64,000 nt of DNA from positions 804,902 through 868,901 of the forward strand of contig NZ_LMNI01000001.1 of NCBI RefSeq assembly GCF_001422925.1, in the 5' to 3' direction. The stretch is from Microbacterium sp. Leaf288 (GTDB lineage: Bacteria; Actinomycetota; Actinomycetes; Actinomycetales; Microbacteriaceae). Positions 44,966 through 54,107 of this stretch are shown here, one piece after another (position 1 is the first letter of the stretch; each line of letters begins with the position of its first letter). The translations under genes and the position numbers were made by a program. A model generated the notes under the pieces. The model saw only the letters and a list, made by a program, of their open reading frames with translations. It was not told the DNA's origin and did no database searches.

Positions 44966-45144
44966 GGTTCCTCCTGTTGTCAGCATCGGCAAAGGATGAC
45001 GGCGCACGCCGCGGCATCGCGGCATCCATCGTCGTGAACCGGGCGCGTACGGACTCGAGCCCTGTCCGGTGGATCGCAGCTGGGGCCGCGGTCCGGTTTT
45101 GTTGTCCACCGCGCGGAAAGCGTATTCCGATCGCGGTCGCTCGC

Positions 45145-45193
45145 AGTCTGGCACGGGCGCCCGCGATGAGGCAAGAACTTTGTGAAACGTTTT
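45145..45193 (-). promoter_or_regulatory. Promoter and LacI-like operator of the rhamnogalacturonan enzyme gene
   Basis: On the reverse strand TTGCCT (45169-45174) and CAGACT (45145-45150) are 18 bp apart. Just upstream, AAACGTTT (45186-45193) within TGAAACGTTTTT resembles the LacI/GalR consensus TGAAACGTTTCA at 10 of 12 positions. A carbohydrate-responsive LacI-family repressor could act here, although none is encoded in the window. Confidence 0.45.
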
Positions 45194-45330
45194 TACGATG
45201 TGACCTGCGGCCTTGCGCCCGGGCGCCCCGGTGTCCTAGGGTTCCCGGCGAGCGCTTTCCCAAACCCCCGTCGCCGACGCGTATACGGACCGTGTCGGCG
45301 GCGGGCTCAGTGTGCCTTCGCGACCCGAGG

Positions 45331-45397
45331 TTTGGGTCGCGTTCTTGTCGTTCGGGGCGCACGTGCTGCGCCCCGAACGGACGAAACGCGCCCCAAA
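45331..45397. repeat. Imperfect 31-bp inverted repeat
   Basis: TTTGGG-CGCGTT...GTTCGGGGCGCA (45331-45361) pairs with TGCGCCCCGAAC...AACGCG-CCCAAA (45367-45397) around a 5-nt loop. It is not coding and is not obviously related to the other repeat families in the window. Confidence 0.6.
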
Positions 45398-45427
45398 CCC
45401 GCGGCGCGGCGTACGAGCGGCCCTGCG

Positions 45428-45433
45428 TAGGCT
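45428..45433 (+). promoter_or_regulatory. Leaderless -10 of the alpha-hydroxy-acid oxidase gene
   Basis: TAGGCT is followed by 7 nt and ATG 45441. Confidence 0.5.
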
Positions 45434-45440
45434 GGGCCGC

Positions 45441-46775
45441 ATGGCTCAGCGAAGCGCCGCACCTGCCGACCCCGCCGCGTCGCGCGGCATCTCGCGCCGG
45501 ACGCAGTCCGACATCTATCGCGCCGGCATCAGCGGCACGCGGCCGCGCGTGCCGGTCGACACCGAGGCGCTCGAGGCCGCCGCCCGCAAGGCGCTGAGCG
45601 CCGAGGCGTTCGCCTACATCGCCGGGGGAGCAGGGGCCGAGCGCACCGTCGCCGCGAACCGCGCCGCCTTCGGCCGCTGGCAGGTGTGGCCGCGGACGCT
45701 GCGGGACGTATCGTCGCGCGACCTGTCGATCGACCTCTTCGGCGTGCGGCGGCCCACGCCGCTCCTGCTCGCTCCGCTCGGGGTCATGGAGATGGCCCAC
45801 GCCGACGCCGACCTCGCGGTGGCGCGGGCGGCGGCCTCGCTCGGCGTCCCGTACACGCTGTCGAACCAGGCCTCCTTCCCGATGGAGGCGGTGGCGGATG
45901 CCGCACCCGACGGCTCGCGGCTGTTCCAGCTGTACTGGTCGGCGTCCGACGAGCTCAACGCGTCGCTGCTGCGCCGGGCCGAGGCATCCGGATGCGAAGC
46001 CGTCGTCGTGACGCTCGACACCCACCTCCTCGGATGGCGCACGCGCGATCTCGACCTGGCCTACCTTCCCTTCACGCGCGCGATGGGGATCGCTCAGTAC
46101 ACCAGCGACCCCGTCTTCCAGCAACTGGTGCGGGAGCGGTCGCGGGGAGCGGATGCTGCCGCCGACGCCGCGCCGCCGGTCAAGGTCACCCCGAAAGCCG
46201 TCGCGGCCGGGGTGCGGATCGCGCGCAAGGGAGCGGCCCTCACGGGCACGAACAGCGTGCGGGAGAACCTGCGCTCGCCGCTGCCGCGCGCCGCGGTGGA
46301 GACGTTCCTCGACGTGTTCTCGACGCCGGCGCTCACGTGGGACCACCTGGCGAAGGCCCGGCAGTGGACGTCGCTGCCGATCATCCTGAAAGGCATCGTG
46401 CACCCCGACGACGCGATCCGGGCGCTCGACGCCGGTGTCGACGGCATCTGGATCTCGAACCACGGCGGCCGCCAGATCGACCAGTCCGTGCCGACCCTCG
46501 AGGTGCTGCCCACGATCGCCGAGCGCGTCGCCGGGCGGGTGCCGATCGTCTTCGACTCGGGCGTGCGGCAGGGCTCCGACGTGTTCATCGCGCTCGCGCT
46601 CGGGGCGACGGCGGTCGCGCTCGGGCGCCCCTACTCCTACGGCCTCGGGATCGCCGGCGAGGCTGGTGTGCACGAGGTGGTGCGCAACGTGCTCGCCGAA
46701 CTCGACATCACGCTGGGGCTGTCGGGACACACCTCCATCGCCGAGATCGGGCGCGACGCGCTGCGGGAGGCGTGA
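45441..46775 (+). CDS. FMN-dependent alpha-hydroxy-acid oxidase (lactate 2-monooxygenase-like)
   Basis: The 444-residue protein is a full FMN TIM-barrel hydroxy-acid oxidase. The catalytic His is H341 in ISNHGGRQID, K317 in IILKG contacts the flavin, and the barrel closes with FDSGVRQGSDVFIALALGA. Its longer loop region (about 215-265) and overall length are closer to lactate 2-monooxygenase than to short glycolate oxidases. It oxidises an L-2-hydroxy acid such as lactate. Upstream start codons extend into the 45331 palindrome and are rejected. Confidence 0.87.
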   Translation: MAQRSAAPADPAASRGISRRTQSDIYRAGISGTRPRVPVDTEALEAAARKALSAEAFAYIAGGAGAERTVAANRAAFGRWQVWPRTLRDVSSRDLSIDLFGVRRPTPLLLAPLGVMEMAHADADLAVARAAASLGVPYTLSNQASFPMEAVADAAPDGSRLFQLYWSASDELNASLLRRAEASGCEAVVVTLDTHLLGWRTRDLDLAYLPFTRAMGIAQYTSDPVFQQLVRERSRGADAAADAAPPVKVTPKAVAAGVRIARKGAALTGTNSVRENLRSPLPRAAVETFLDVFSTPALTWDHLAKARQWTSLPIILKGIVHPDDAIRALDAGVDGIWISNHGGRQIDQSVPTLEVLPTIAERVAGRVPIVFDSGVRQGSDVFIALALGATAVALGRPYSYGLGIAGEAGVHEVVRNVLAELDITLGLSGHTSIAEIGRDALREA

Positions 46776-46935
46776 CGCCCCCGTCACCGCGGCTCACCGC
46801 CCTCGGTGAAGCCGAAGATGGGCGTCGCCCCGGCGAGTTCGCCGGCCGTCGTCGGCGCGTCCACGCGACCAGGGCATGCCGCGTCTGCGCGGCCGGCGAG
46901 GCGCCGCCCGTCTGTGCGCCCGCGGCCGGGAGCCT

Positions 46936-46941
46936 TAGGCT
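46936..46941 (+). promoter_or_regulatory. Leaderless -10 of the VWA lipoprotein gene
   Basis: TAGGCT is followed by 6 nt and ATG 46948. Confidence 0.5.
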
Positions 46942-46947
46942 TCTGAC

Positions 46948-48807
46948 ATGCCCGCACGAAGCCGGCGCTCGCCCGCCGACAGCTCGCCCCTCGCCTGGAT
47001 CCGACCGCGTCTGCTCGCGGGCACGGCGGTGCTGATCGGCTCGGCCATCGCGCTGACCGGCTGCTTCGGCGCCGACCCCGTGGTCGAGGAGTCGGGCGGC
47101 GGCGATTTCGCGGACGACGGCTGCACGAGCGTCGTCGTGGCGACCTCGTCCGAGAAGGTCAACATGCTGGACGCGCTGGCCGACGCCTTCAAGGGCTCGT
47201 CGCAGCACGAGCAGCTCGCCGAGTGCGCGACCGTGCATCCGATCAATGTCTCGTCGGGTGACGCGACCCGGTTCCTCACGGCGGGTGGCGACTGGCCCGA
47301 CGACGACACGCGCCGCTGGCCCACGATGTGGTCGCCCGCGTCGACGGTGTGGACCGATCGGGTCGCGGCCGCAGCATCCGCTTCCCTCGTCGGCGAGCCC
47401 GAGTCGTTCACGCACACGCCGGTCGTCTTCGGCGTGCCCGAGACGATGGCGAAGGCGCTCGGCTATCCGGCGTCGCCGATCGGCATCGCCGACTTCGAGG
47501 CGCTCTGCCAGGACCCCGCGGGCTGGGCGAGCGTCGGCAAGCCGCTGTGGGGCTCGTTCAAGATCTCGAAGACGAACCCCAATACGTCGACGACCGGGCT
47601 CTCGGCGATCCTGATGCAGTCGTACGAGGCATCCGGCAAGAGCGCCGACCTCACGGCTGCCGACGTGGCCGCCGCGGCCGAGTTCTCGCGCGTGTTCGAG
47701 GAGTGCGTGATCCATTACGGCGACACCACCGGCAAGGTGCTGACGCGGCTCTACGACGAGACGCAGAACGGCGCCGGCGGCTCGGGGTACGTGTCGGCGG
47801 TGGCGCTCGAAGAGACCTCGCTGCTCAACTACAACCAGGGCAACCCCGACTCGCACACGGTGCAGCCGGGTGAGACGCTGACGCCTCCGAAGGAGAAGCT
47901 GGTGGCCGTGTACCCGTCGGGCGGCTCGATGTGGTCCGACAACCCGATCACCGTGCTCGGCGCCGACTGGGTGACGCCCGAGCAGGCCGAGGCGGGCGCG
48001 GCGTTCGCCGCCTTCCTGCAGACCGACGCGGCGCAGAAGATCCTGCCCGAATACGGCTTCCGCCCGCTGGATGCCTCGGCGCCGCTGGGCGACCTCTTCA
48101 CGGCCGAGTACGGCGTCGATCCCGCCGGCCCTGCGGTCACGCTGCCGAAGCCGGCCGTCGACGTGGTGTCGGCCGCGATCGACCAGTGGACCCAGATCCG
48201 CAAGCCCTCGTCGGTGCTCGAGGTGATCGACATCTCCGGCTCGATGGACGAGGCGATCGGCGACGGCCGCTCGAAGCTCGACGGCGCGATCGAGGGCGCG
48301 CAGGCGACCCTCGGCCACTTCCGCTCGTCCGACGAGGTCGGGGTGTGGGCGTTCACCACCGGCGTCGAGTCGGAGGCCGGGAAGAACATCGTCGTGCTGC
48401 GCGATGTGGAGCCGCTGGCATCCGACCGTGAGTCCGTGGACTCGTCGCTCGACGACCTGCGCTTCGCCCATCGCGACGGCACCCCGCTGTACGACGCGAT
48501 CGCCGCGGCTTACGACGAGATGGTCGCGCGGGCACAGCCGGGGCGCATCAACGCGATCGTGCTGCTGTCGGACGGCCAGGACACCGACTCCGAGATCTCG
48601 CTCGACTCGCTCGTCGCGAAGATCGGCGCCGCGTCGAAGGAGGGCGGCGACGACGCGCCGGTGCGCATCTTCCCGATCGCGTACGGCGAAGGCGCCGACA
48701 CGGGCGCTCTGCAGCGCATCGCCGAGGCGACCGGCGGCCAGTGGTTCGACGCGTCCGACGCCGCGAAGATCGACCTCGTCTTCGCGTCCGTGATCAACAA
48801 CTTCTGA
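46948..48807 (+). CDS. Lipoprotein with a substrate-binding-like domain and a C-terminal VWA domain
   Basis: The 619-residue protein has a lipobox (IALTGC, Cys39), a periplasmic-binding-protein-like domain (about 60-400) and a von Willebrand A domain (about 420-619) with the metal-adhesion motif DISGSM at D428. There is no permease or ATPase gene, so it is not a usual transporter subunit. Binding an extracellular ligand or protein through the VWA site is likely. The next gene begins 11 bp downstream and encodes a membrane partner. Confidence 0.82.
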   Translation: MPARSRRSPADSSPLAWIRPRLLAGTAVLIGSAIALTGCFGADPVVEESGGGDFADDGCTSVVVATSSEKVNMLDALADAFKGSSQHEQLAECATVHPINVSSGDATRFLTAGGDWPDDDTRRWPTMWSPASTVWTDRVAAAASASLVGEPESFTHTPVVFGVPETMAKALGYPASPIGIADFEALCQDPAGWASVGKPLWGSFKISKTNPNTSTTGLSAILMQSYEASGKSADLTAADVAAAAEFSRVFEECVIHYGDTTGKVLTRLYDETQNGAGGSGYVSAVALEETSLLNYNQGNPDSHTVQPGETLTPPKEKLVAVYPSGGSMWSDNPITVLGADWVTPEQAEAGAAFAAFLQTDAAQKILPEYGFRPLDASAPLGDLFTAEYGVDPAGPAVTLPKPAVDVVSAAIDQWTQIRKPSSVLEVIDISGSMDEAIGDGRSKLDGAIEGAQATLGHFRSSDEVGVWAFTTGVESEAGKNIVVLRDVEPLASDRESVDSSLDDLRFAHRDGTPLYDAIAAAYDEMVARAQPGRINAIVLLSDGQDTDSEISLDSLVAKIGAASKEGGDDAPVRIFPIAYGEGADTGALQRIAEATGGQWFDASDAAKIDLVFASVINNF

Positions 48808-48818
48808 ACGGCGGACGG

Positions 48819-49862
48819 ATGCTGACGCTCGCTGACGCCGAGGGGTACATCGACGAGGCGGCCACAGCCCTCGCGCAGGGCAACGTGTACGTCTCGCCGG
48901 AGATCTCCGACTCGGCGGCGCTCGCGGCGAAGCTGGATCAGCAGATCGGCGACTCGTCGGTGGCCGTCGCCGTGTTCTCGTCGAACGCCGCACTGGAGGG
49001 CTCAAGCACCGAGATCCTGCGGGACCTGGCCGCGCCGGCAGACCCCGGGGTGCCGACCTATGACACCGTCATCGTTGCGGTGGGCGGGGATCTGGTCGCC
49101 GGGTCGAACGTGCTCCCCAAAGGCGAGGCGATGCGGATCGCGAACGAGGCTGAGGCATCGGCTGGTTCCCTGGACGCCGCGCTCACTGAGACCGTGCAGC
49201 GCGTTGTCGCCGCGACCCCCGCTGACTCGGGCCAGACCGGCGGCGTGGACGGAGGCCTCATCGTCGGCGGCGCGCTGGGCCTCGTCGTGCTCGTCGCGGC
49301 CGGCGGCGCGCTCTGGGCGGTGCTCCGCCGGCGCGGTCGAGGCGGCGCCGCCGGCCACCACGCCCCGCTTCCCGACACCGTGCGCCCGCTCGTCGGGAGA
49401 CTGCGGGCACTGAGCGGCGAGTACGCGGCGGCCGGGGCATCCGGAAATCGCGATGCCACCGACGTCGCGACAGAGATCGTGACCGTCGCGAACAACACGA
49501 CGGAGCTCTTCGACCGCCTCGGCCGCAAGGGCGACGAGGGCCAGCGGGCCACGGCAGCGGTCGAGTACGGCGAGACGCTGCGCAAGCTCACGGCGGCGCT
49601 CGACCGCGACTATCTGCTCGACATCCTGCAGCACCCCGACCTGTGGGACGACCCGGTCGATCGGGTCCGCGAGGTGCGCACTGCGCTGACGTCGTTCTCG
49701 ACCGAGCTCGTCGAGAACATCAAGCAGGTCAACGCCCGCCGGGGCCTCCACTTCCAGGTGTCGCTCGACGGGCTCATCGGCCGCCGCAAGGAGCTCCAGG
49801 AGTGGGACCGCGCGTTCGAGCGCGCGGATGGAGACGCCGGTCCCTCGTCGCACGACGACTAG
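48819..49862 (+). CDS. Single-pass membrane protein, partner of the VWA lipoprotein
   Basis: The 347-residue protein has an N-terminal extracytoplasmic domain of about 140 residues that loosely resembles TPM-type domains, one membrane helix (about 150-173), an Arg-rich stop-transfer segment and a helical cytoplasmic domain of about 165 residues. No signal peptide precedes the first domain, so topology is uncertain. It is probably cotranscribed with the VWA lipoprotein. I do not recognise a specific function. The TAG stop is part of a TAGAAT -10 element for the next gene. Confidence 0.68.
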   Translation: MLTLADAEGYIDEAATALAQGNVYVSPEISDSAALAAKLDQQIGDSSVAVAVFSSNAALEGSSTEILRDLAAPADPGVPTYDTVIVAVGGDLVAGSNVLPKGEAMRIANEAEASAGSLDAALTETVQRVVAATPADSGQTGGVDGGLIVGGALGLVVLVAAGGALWAVLRRRGRGGAAGHHAPLPDTVRPLVGRLRALSGEYAAAGASGNRDATDVATEIVTVANNTTELFDRLGRKGDEGQRATAAVEYGETLRKLTAALDRDYLLDILQHPDLWDDPVDRVREVRTALTSFSTELVENIKQVNARRGLHFQVSLDGLIGRRKELQEWDRAFERADGDAGPSSHDD

Positions 49863-49865
49863 AAT
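49860..49865 (+). promoter_or_regulatory. Candidate -10 of glyS overlapping the upstream stop codon
   Basis: TAGAAT includes the upstream TAG stop. Transcription from about 49872 would give a 60-nt leader before GTG 49932, which has TTGGAG at 49920-49925. Confidence 0.4.
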
Positions 49866-49931
49866 CGACGGATGCCGCGGTCAGCGGCTTCTCGCACTTT
49901 CGTGCATCCCCTCCCGACCATTGGAGCCACC

Positions 49932-51317
49932 GTGGCCGAGCAGTCTCGCCTCGACAAAGTCATCGCCCTCGCCCGTCACCGCGGGTTCGTGTTCCAAGCG
50001 GGTGAGATCTACGGCGGATCCCGGTCGGCATGGGACTACGGCCCCCTCGGCACGGAGCTCAAGGAGAACATCCGTCGCCAGTGGTGGCAGACGTTCGTGC
50101 GCGGCCGGGGCGACATGGTCGGCCTCGACTCGTCGATCATCCTGCCCAAGCGCGTGTGGGAGGCATCCGGTCACGTCGCGACCTTCACCGATCCGCTGGT
50201 CGAGTGCCTGCAGTGCCACAAGCGCTTCCGCGCCGACAACCTCATCGAGGACTTCGAGGCCCGCAAGGGCCGCCCGGCGGAGAACGGCCTCGCCGACATC
50301 CCCTGCCCCAACTGCGGCACGAAGGGCCAGTACACCGAGCCCAAGGCGTTCTCGGGCCTGGTGAAGACCTACCTCGGCGTCGTCGACGACGAGTCGGGCC
50401 TGCATTTCCTGCGCCCCGAGACCGCGCAGGGCATCTTCGTGAACTTCTCGAACGTGCTCACCGCGAGCCGCAAGAAGCCGCCGTTCGGCATCGGCCAGGT
50501 CGGCAAGGCGTTCCGCAACGAGATCACACCCGGAAACTTCATCTTCCGCACGCGCGAGTTCGAGCAGATGGAGATCGAGTACTTCGTGCCGCCCGCCGAG
50601 GCGCAGGAGTGGTTCGAGCACTGGGTCGACGAGTGCTGGGACTGGTTCATCGGGCTCGGCATCGACCCCGACAACATGCGCCGGTTCGACGTGCCCGAAG
50701 AGGACCGCGCCCACTATTCCGACGGCACCATCGACGTCGAGTACCGCTTCGGCTTCGCCGGCAAGGAGTGGGGCGAGCTCATGGGCGTCGCCAACCGCAC
50801 CGACTACGACCTGAGCTCGCACTCGGAGGCGTCGGGCCAGTCGCTGACCTACTTCGACCAGGCCTCGGGCGAGAAGTACATCCCGTACGTCATCGAGCCC
50901 TCGTTCGGACTCACCCGCGCGATGATGGCCTTCCTCGTCGACGCGTATCACGAGGAGGAGGCGCCGAACGCGAAGGGCGGCACCGACACCCGCACGGTGC
51001 TCAAGCTCGACCCGCGCCTGGCGCCCGTGAAGGTCGCGGTGCTCCCGCTGTCGCGCAACGAGCAGCTCTCGCCGATCGCCCGCGAGGTCGCCGAGACCCT
51101 CCGAGGTGACTGGAACATCGACTTCGACGACGCCGGCGCGATCGGCCGCCGCTATCGTCGCCAGGACGAGATCGGCACGCCGTTCTGCGTCACGGTCGAC
51201 TTCGACTCGCTCGACGACCGCGCCGTCACCGTGCGCGACCGCGACACGATGGGCCAGGAGCGCGTTCCGCTCGACGCCCTGCACGACTACCTCGCGGAGC
51301 GCCTCAAGGGCGCCTGA
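49932..51317 (+). CDS. glyS: Glycyl-tRNA synthetase (homodimeric, class II)
   Basis: The 461-residue protein is the single-chain alpha2 glycyl-tRNA synthetase. It has the N-terminal [23 protein letters not shown] segment, a zinc-type insertion with CLQC and CPNC pairs (about residues 92-128), motif 2 around [21 protein letters not shown], motif 3 near [11 protein letters not shown], and a C-terminal anticodon-binding domain. GTG 49932 with TTGGAG upstream is chosen, because the ATG at 49872 would add 20 residues outside the conserved start. It charges tRNA-Gly and is essential. Confidence 0.95.
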   Translation: MAEQSRLDKVIALARHRGFVFQAGEIYGGSRSAWDYGPLGTELKENIRRQWWQTFVRGRGDMVGLDSSIILPKRVWEASGHVATFTDPLVECLQCHKRFRADNLIEDFEARKGRPAENGLADIPCPNCGTKGQYTEPKAFSGLVKTYLGVVDDESGLHFLRPETAQGIFVNFSNVLTASRKKPPFGIGQVGKAFRNEITPGNFIFRTREFEQMEIEYFVPPAEAQEWFEHWVDECWDWFIGLGIDPDNMRRFDVPEEDRAHYSDGTIDVEYRFGFAGKEWGELMGVANRTDYDLSSHSEASGQSLTYFDQASGEKYIPYVIEPSFGLTRAMMAFLVDAYHEEEAPNAKGGTDTRTVLKLDPRLAPVKVAVLPLSRNEQLSPIAREVAETLRGDWNIDFDDAGAIGRRYRRQDEIGTPFCVTVDFDSLDDRAVTVRDRDTMGQERVPLDALHDYLAERLKGA

Positions 51318-51330
51318 CCCGCAGGACCAT

Positions 51331-51361
51331 GGATGCCTCGACCCGCCGGGTCGAGGCATCC
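51331..51361 (+). terminator. Strong hairpin terminator after glyS
   Basis: A perfect 14-bp stem (GGATGCCTCGACCC / GGGTCGAGGCATCC) with a 3-nt loop lies 13 nt after the glyS stop. There is no T-run, as is common in GC-rich Actinobacteria. Confidence 0.8.
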
Positions 51362-51528
51362 GTCGTCTGAGGGCGCCCGGGTCGGGCGTCCAGCGTCGTC
51401 CGGGGGCGCGGGGTTCGCGCGGTCGATTCCGGCGTCCGCGGTCGTTCGGGGCGGGCGCGGATGCCGATTCGGGCAGCGCGAGCGATCGGGCTCGCGCCAG
51501 CGGCCTATCCCCGAGCGTGGTCGGTGCC

Positions 51529-51534
51529 TAACCT
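51529..51534 (+). promoter_or_regulatory. Leaderless -10 of the SDR gene at 51541
   Basis: TAACCT is followed by 6 nt and ATG 51541. Confidence 0.45.
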
Positions 51535-51540
51535 GCTGAC

Positions 51541-52323
51541 ATGACCAGGGACTACCGCGGAACCACCGCGCTCATCACCGGCGCGAGCTCGGGCCTGGGG
51601 GCCGAATACGCGACGCAGTTCGCCGCGCGCGGCGCCGACGTCGTCCTCGTCGCCCGCCGCGAGGACCGACTGCGCGAGCTCGCCGATCGCCTCGTTCGTG
51701 ATCACGGCGTGCGGGCGACGCCGATCGCCCTCGACCTCACGCGGCCGGATGCCGCCGTGGTGCTCCGGCGCGAGCTCGACGAGCGGGGCATCCGCGTGCA
51801 GAGCCTCGTCAACAACGCCGGGTTCGGCATGAAGGGGTCGTTCGCACAGGCGGATGCCGCGCGCATCGGCGAGATGGTGCAGGTCAACGTCTCGGCGCTC
51901 GTGGCTATCACGCGCGAGGTGCTTCCCGAGATGGTCGCCGACGGCCGCGGTGCGCTCATCGGCATTGCGAGCACCGGCGCCTACCAGCCCTGCCCGAGCA
52001 TGGCGGTCTACGGCGCGACCAAGGCCTTCGTGCTGAGCTTCACCGAGGCACTCGCATACGAGACGAAGGGGTCGGGGCTGGGTGTGATCGCGATGAGCCC
52101 GGGTGCGACGCGCACCGAGTTCTTCGACGTCACCGGCGCCGATGCCGCGATCGACCGCTTCAAGACGCCGGCGCAGGTCGTCGCGCTGACCCTTCGCAAG
52201 CTCGACCGTGACGACGTCCCGCCGAGCGTGGTCTCCGGCCGTGCCAACGCGCTGAGCGCGTGGGCGGCGGGGGTGATGCCGCGCCGTCTCACCCTCGCGG
52301 TCAGCGGCCGCGTGCTCAAGTAG
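51541..52323 (+). CDS. SDR family oxidoreductase (DltE-like)
   Basis: The 260-residue classical SDR has TGASSGLG at about 13-20, NNAGFG at about 92-97, the catalytic Ser in GIASTGAY and YGATK as YxxxK, with a hydrophobic C-terminus (AAGVMPRRLTLAVSGRVLK) that may touch the membrane. The substrate is unknown. The gene stands alone between the glyS terminator and the flotillin terminator. Confidence 0.82.
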   Translation: MTRDYRGTTALITGASSGLGAEYATQFAARGADVVLVARREDRLRELADRLVRDHGVRATPIALDLTRPDAAVVLRRELDERGIRVQSLVNNAGFGMKGSFAQADAARIGEMVQVNVSALVAITREVLPEMVADGRGALIGIASTGAYQPCPSMAVYGATKAFVLSFTEALAYETKGSGLGVIAMSPGATRTEFFDVTGADAAIDRFKTPAQVVALTLRKLDRDDVPPSVVSGRANALSAWAAGVMPRRLTLAVSGRVLK

Positions 52324-52486
52324 TCGCCGGCGCGCGGCATCCGTCGCCTTCCTCTCAGCGCTGGATGCCGTTCTCAGGACCGATGCGGCGCGCGGCGGGA
52401 GTATGCCCGTGTTGTTGCCCTGCCGGGCCCGTTGGTCCTGCACACGGTAAGAGGGTCGACTGCACCGGAGCAGGCCGGAACGACGA

Positions 52487-52516
52487 AGCGCCCGGCCCCT
52501 CGCGGGACCGGGCGCT
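52487..52516. terminator. Hairpin between the SDR and flotillin genes
   Basis: AGCGCCCGG (52487-52495) pairs with CCGGGCGCT (52508-52516), and the loop holds a further CCC/GGG stem. It sits 16 bp past the end of the reverse flotillin gene and could terminate it, or act in both directions. Confidence 0.65.
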
Positions 52517-52531
52517 GTGCGACAGAAGGGG

Positions 52532-54046
52532 TCAGCCGCCGATCGCGGCGGCGGCATCCTTCGCGGCGTTCTTCGCAGCCGCGCCGGCGTCGCCCGCGGC
52601 GGACAGCGCGTCGGCCCCGGCGGTCTTCACCGCGAAGGCCTGCAGCAGCGTGGTGAGGTCGAGACCGGTGAGGCCCTTCACGACCTCGGTGCCCTCGCCG
52701 AGCACGCGTCCGACGGTCTTCGTCATCTCGGATGCGCCGTCGGTCGAGACGACGGTGAGCTTGTCGATCGAGGCGATCGGCTCGGCCGCGGCCCGTACGA
52801 TCTCGGGCAGGCGCGAGATGATCTCCTGTGCGAGCGCGGCCTCGCCGTACTTCTGCAGCGCGAGCGCCTTCGCGTCGGTCGAGGCGGCCTCGGCGAGGCC
52901 TTCGGCCTGGATCGCCGAGGCGCGGGCCTCACCCTCGGCCTTGATGCCGGCTGCGAGGGCGACCTGCTTGTCGCGCTCGGCCTCACCCGAGAAGCGCACC
53001 GCGGTCGCGGCGGCTTCAGCGTCCTGCACGGCGGCGACCTTGTTCGCCTCGGCGATCTTGGTGCGCTTGTAGGCGTCGGCCTCGGTCGCGGCGTTGGCCG
53101 CGTCACGGAGGGCCGTCGCGCGCTGCACCTCGGCGTAGGCCTGCGCCTCGGCGGGCTTGCGGATCTCGATGTCGAGGCGCTCCTGCGTCACGAGCGCCTG
53201 CTCGGTGAGGGCCTCGCGCTCCTGCACGGCGACGAGCTTGTCCTGCTCGGCGGTGGCGAGCTGGCCGGAAGCCTGCGCTTCGGCGTTCGCGCGGTCGGTC
53301 TCGGCCTTGATCGTGGCCTGCTTGAGGGCGAGAGCCTTCTGGCGCTCGGCGATCTGCTCCGACGCCTCGATGCGCGCGAACTCGCTGGCGCGGGATGCCT
53401 CGGCCTCGCTGATCTCGGCGACCTGGCGGGCGCGGGCGGCCTCGGCACGGCCGAGGTTGGCGAGGTAGTCGCTGCCGGGGGTGGAGATGTCGCTGATGTT
53501 GAGGAGGTCGACCTGCAGGCCCTGCTCGACGAGGTCGGCCTTGGTCTCGGCGACGACGCGGTCGGAGAGGCTCTTGCGGTCGGAGATGATCTGCTCGATC
53601 GTCATGTCGCCGACGATCGAGCGCAGCGAGCCTTCGAGCGACTCCTTGATGATCTCGGTGAGGAGGTCCTGCTGCGAGAGGAAGCGCTGTGCGGCGCGGC
53701 GCACCCCGTCCTCCGTGCCCGAGACCTTGAAGTTGATCGAGGCCTTGATCGCGATCTTGATGCGGTTCTTGTCGACGCCCTCGACGGTGATGCCGATCTG
53801 GCGCTGCTCGAGCGAGATCGAGAAGCCCTGCTGCAGGATCGGCCACACGAACGTGCGACCGCCGATCACGACGCGCTGGCCGCTGCCGGTCTCGCCGGGC
53901 GCCGGGCGGCCGGCCCCGCGTCCGACGATCACCAGCGCCTCGTTCGGAGGGACGCGGCGGATGCGCCGCGCGATGAAGGTGATCAGCCCGAGCACCGCCA
54001 CGATGAGGGCGACGACCGCGATGATCTGGATGAGTTCGTTCGTCAT
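52532..54046 (-). CDS. Flotillin / SPFH-domain membrane scaffold protein
   Basis: The 504-residue protein has an N-terminal membrane anchor (about 5-27), an SPFH domain (about 30-210) and a long Ala/Glu-rich coiled coil with many short repeats (about 210-400), as in YuaG/FloT flotillins. It organises membrane microdomains. The upstream NfeD-like gene on the same strand is its usual partner. GAGAAAGG precedes the ATG. Confidence 0.92.
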   Translation of the reverse strand: MTNELIQIIAVVALIVAVLGLITFIARRIRRVPPNEALVIVGRGAGRPAPGETGSGQRVVIGGRTFVWPILQQGFSISLEQRQIGITVEGVDKNRIKIAIKASINFKVSGTEDGVRRAAQRFLSQQDLLTEIIKESLEGSLRSIVGDMTIEQIISDRKSLSDRVVAETKADLVEQGLQVDLLNISDISTPGSDYLANLGRAEAARARQVAEISEAEASRASEFARIEASEQIAERQKALALKQATIKAETDRANAEAQASGQLATAEQDKLVAVQEREALTEQALVTQERLDIEIRKPAEAQAYAEVQRATALRDAANAATEADAYKRTKIAEANKVAAVQDAEAAATAVRFSGEAERDKQVALAAGIKAEGEARASAIQAEGLAEAASTDAKALALQKYGEAALAQEIISRLPEIVRAAAEPIASIDKLTVVSTDGASEMTKTVGRVLGEGTEVVKGLTGLDLTTLLQAFAVKTAGADALSAAGDAGAAAKNAAKDAAAAIGG

Positions 54047-54107
54047 GGACGACCTTTCTCGTGGGATGCCGCGACCCGGGGTTCCCGACCCGGACCGCGG
54101 TGGGGAT

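Larger units (their letters stand above)
44966..45440. other. 475-bp intergenic region between divergent genes
   Basis: It holds the leader and promoter of the rhamnogalacturonan enzyme (TTGCCT and CAGACT on the reverse strand), a LacI-like AAACGTTT site, a long imperfect palindrome (45331-45397) and the leaderless -10 of the oxidase gene. No coding frame with gene-like composition was identified. Confidence 0.6.

Noticed and set aside
38897-45037. A 2046-codon open frame on the forward strand opposite the rhamnogalacturonan enzyme
   Set aside because: It is the antisense shadow of a GC-rich gene with clear CE12/PL11 motifs. Its translation is Arg/Val/His-rich with no domain.
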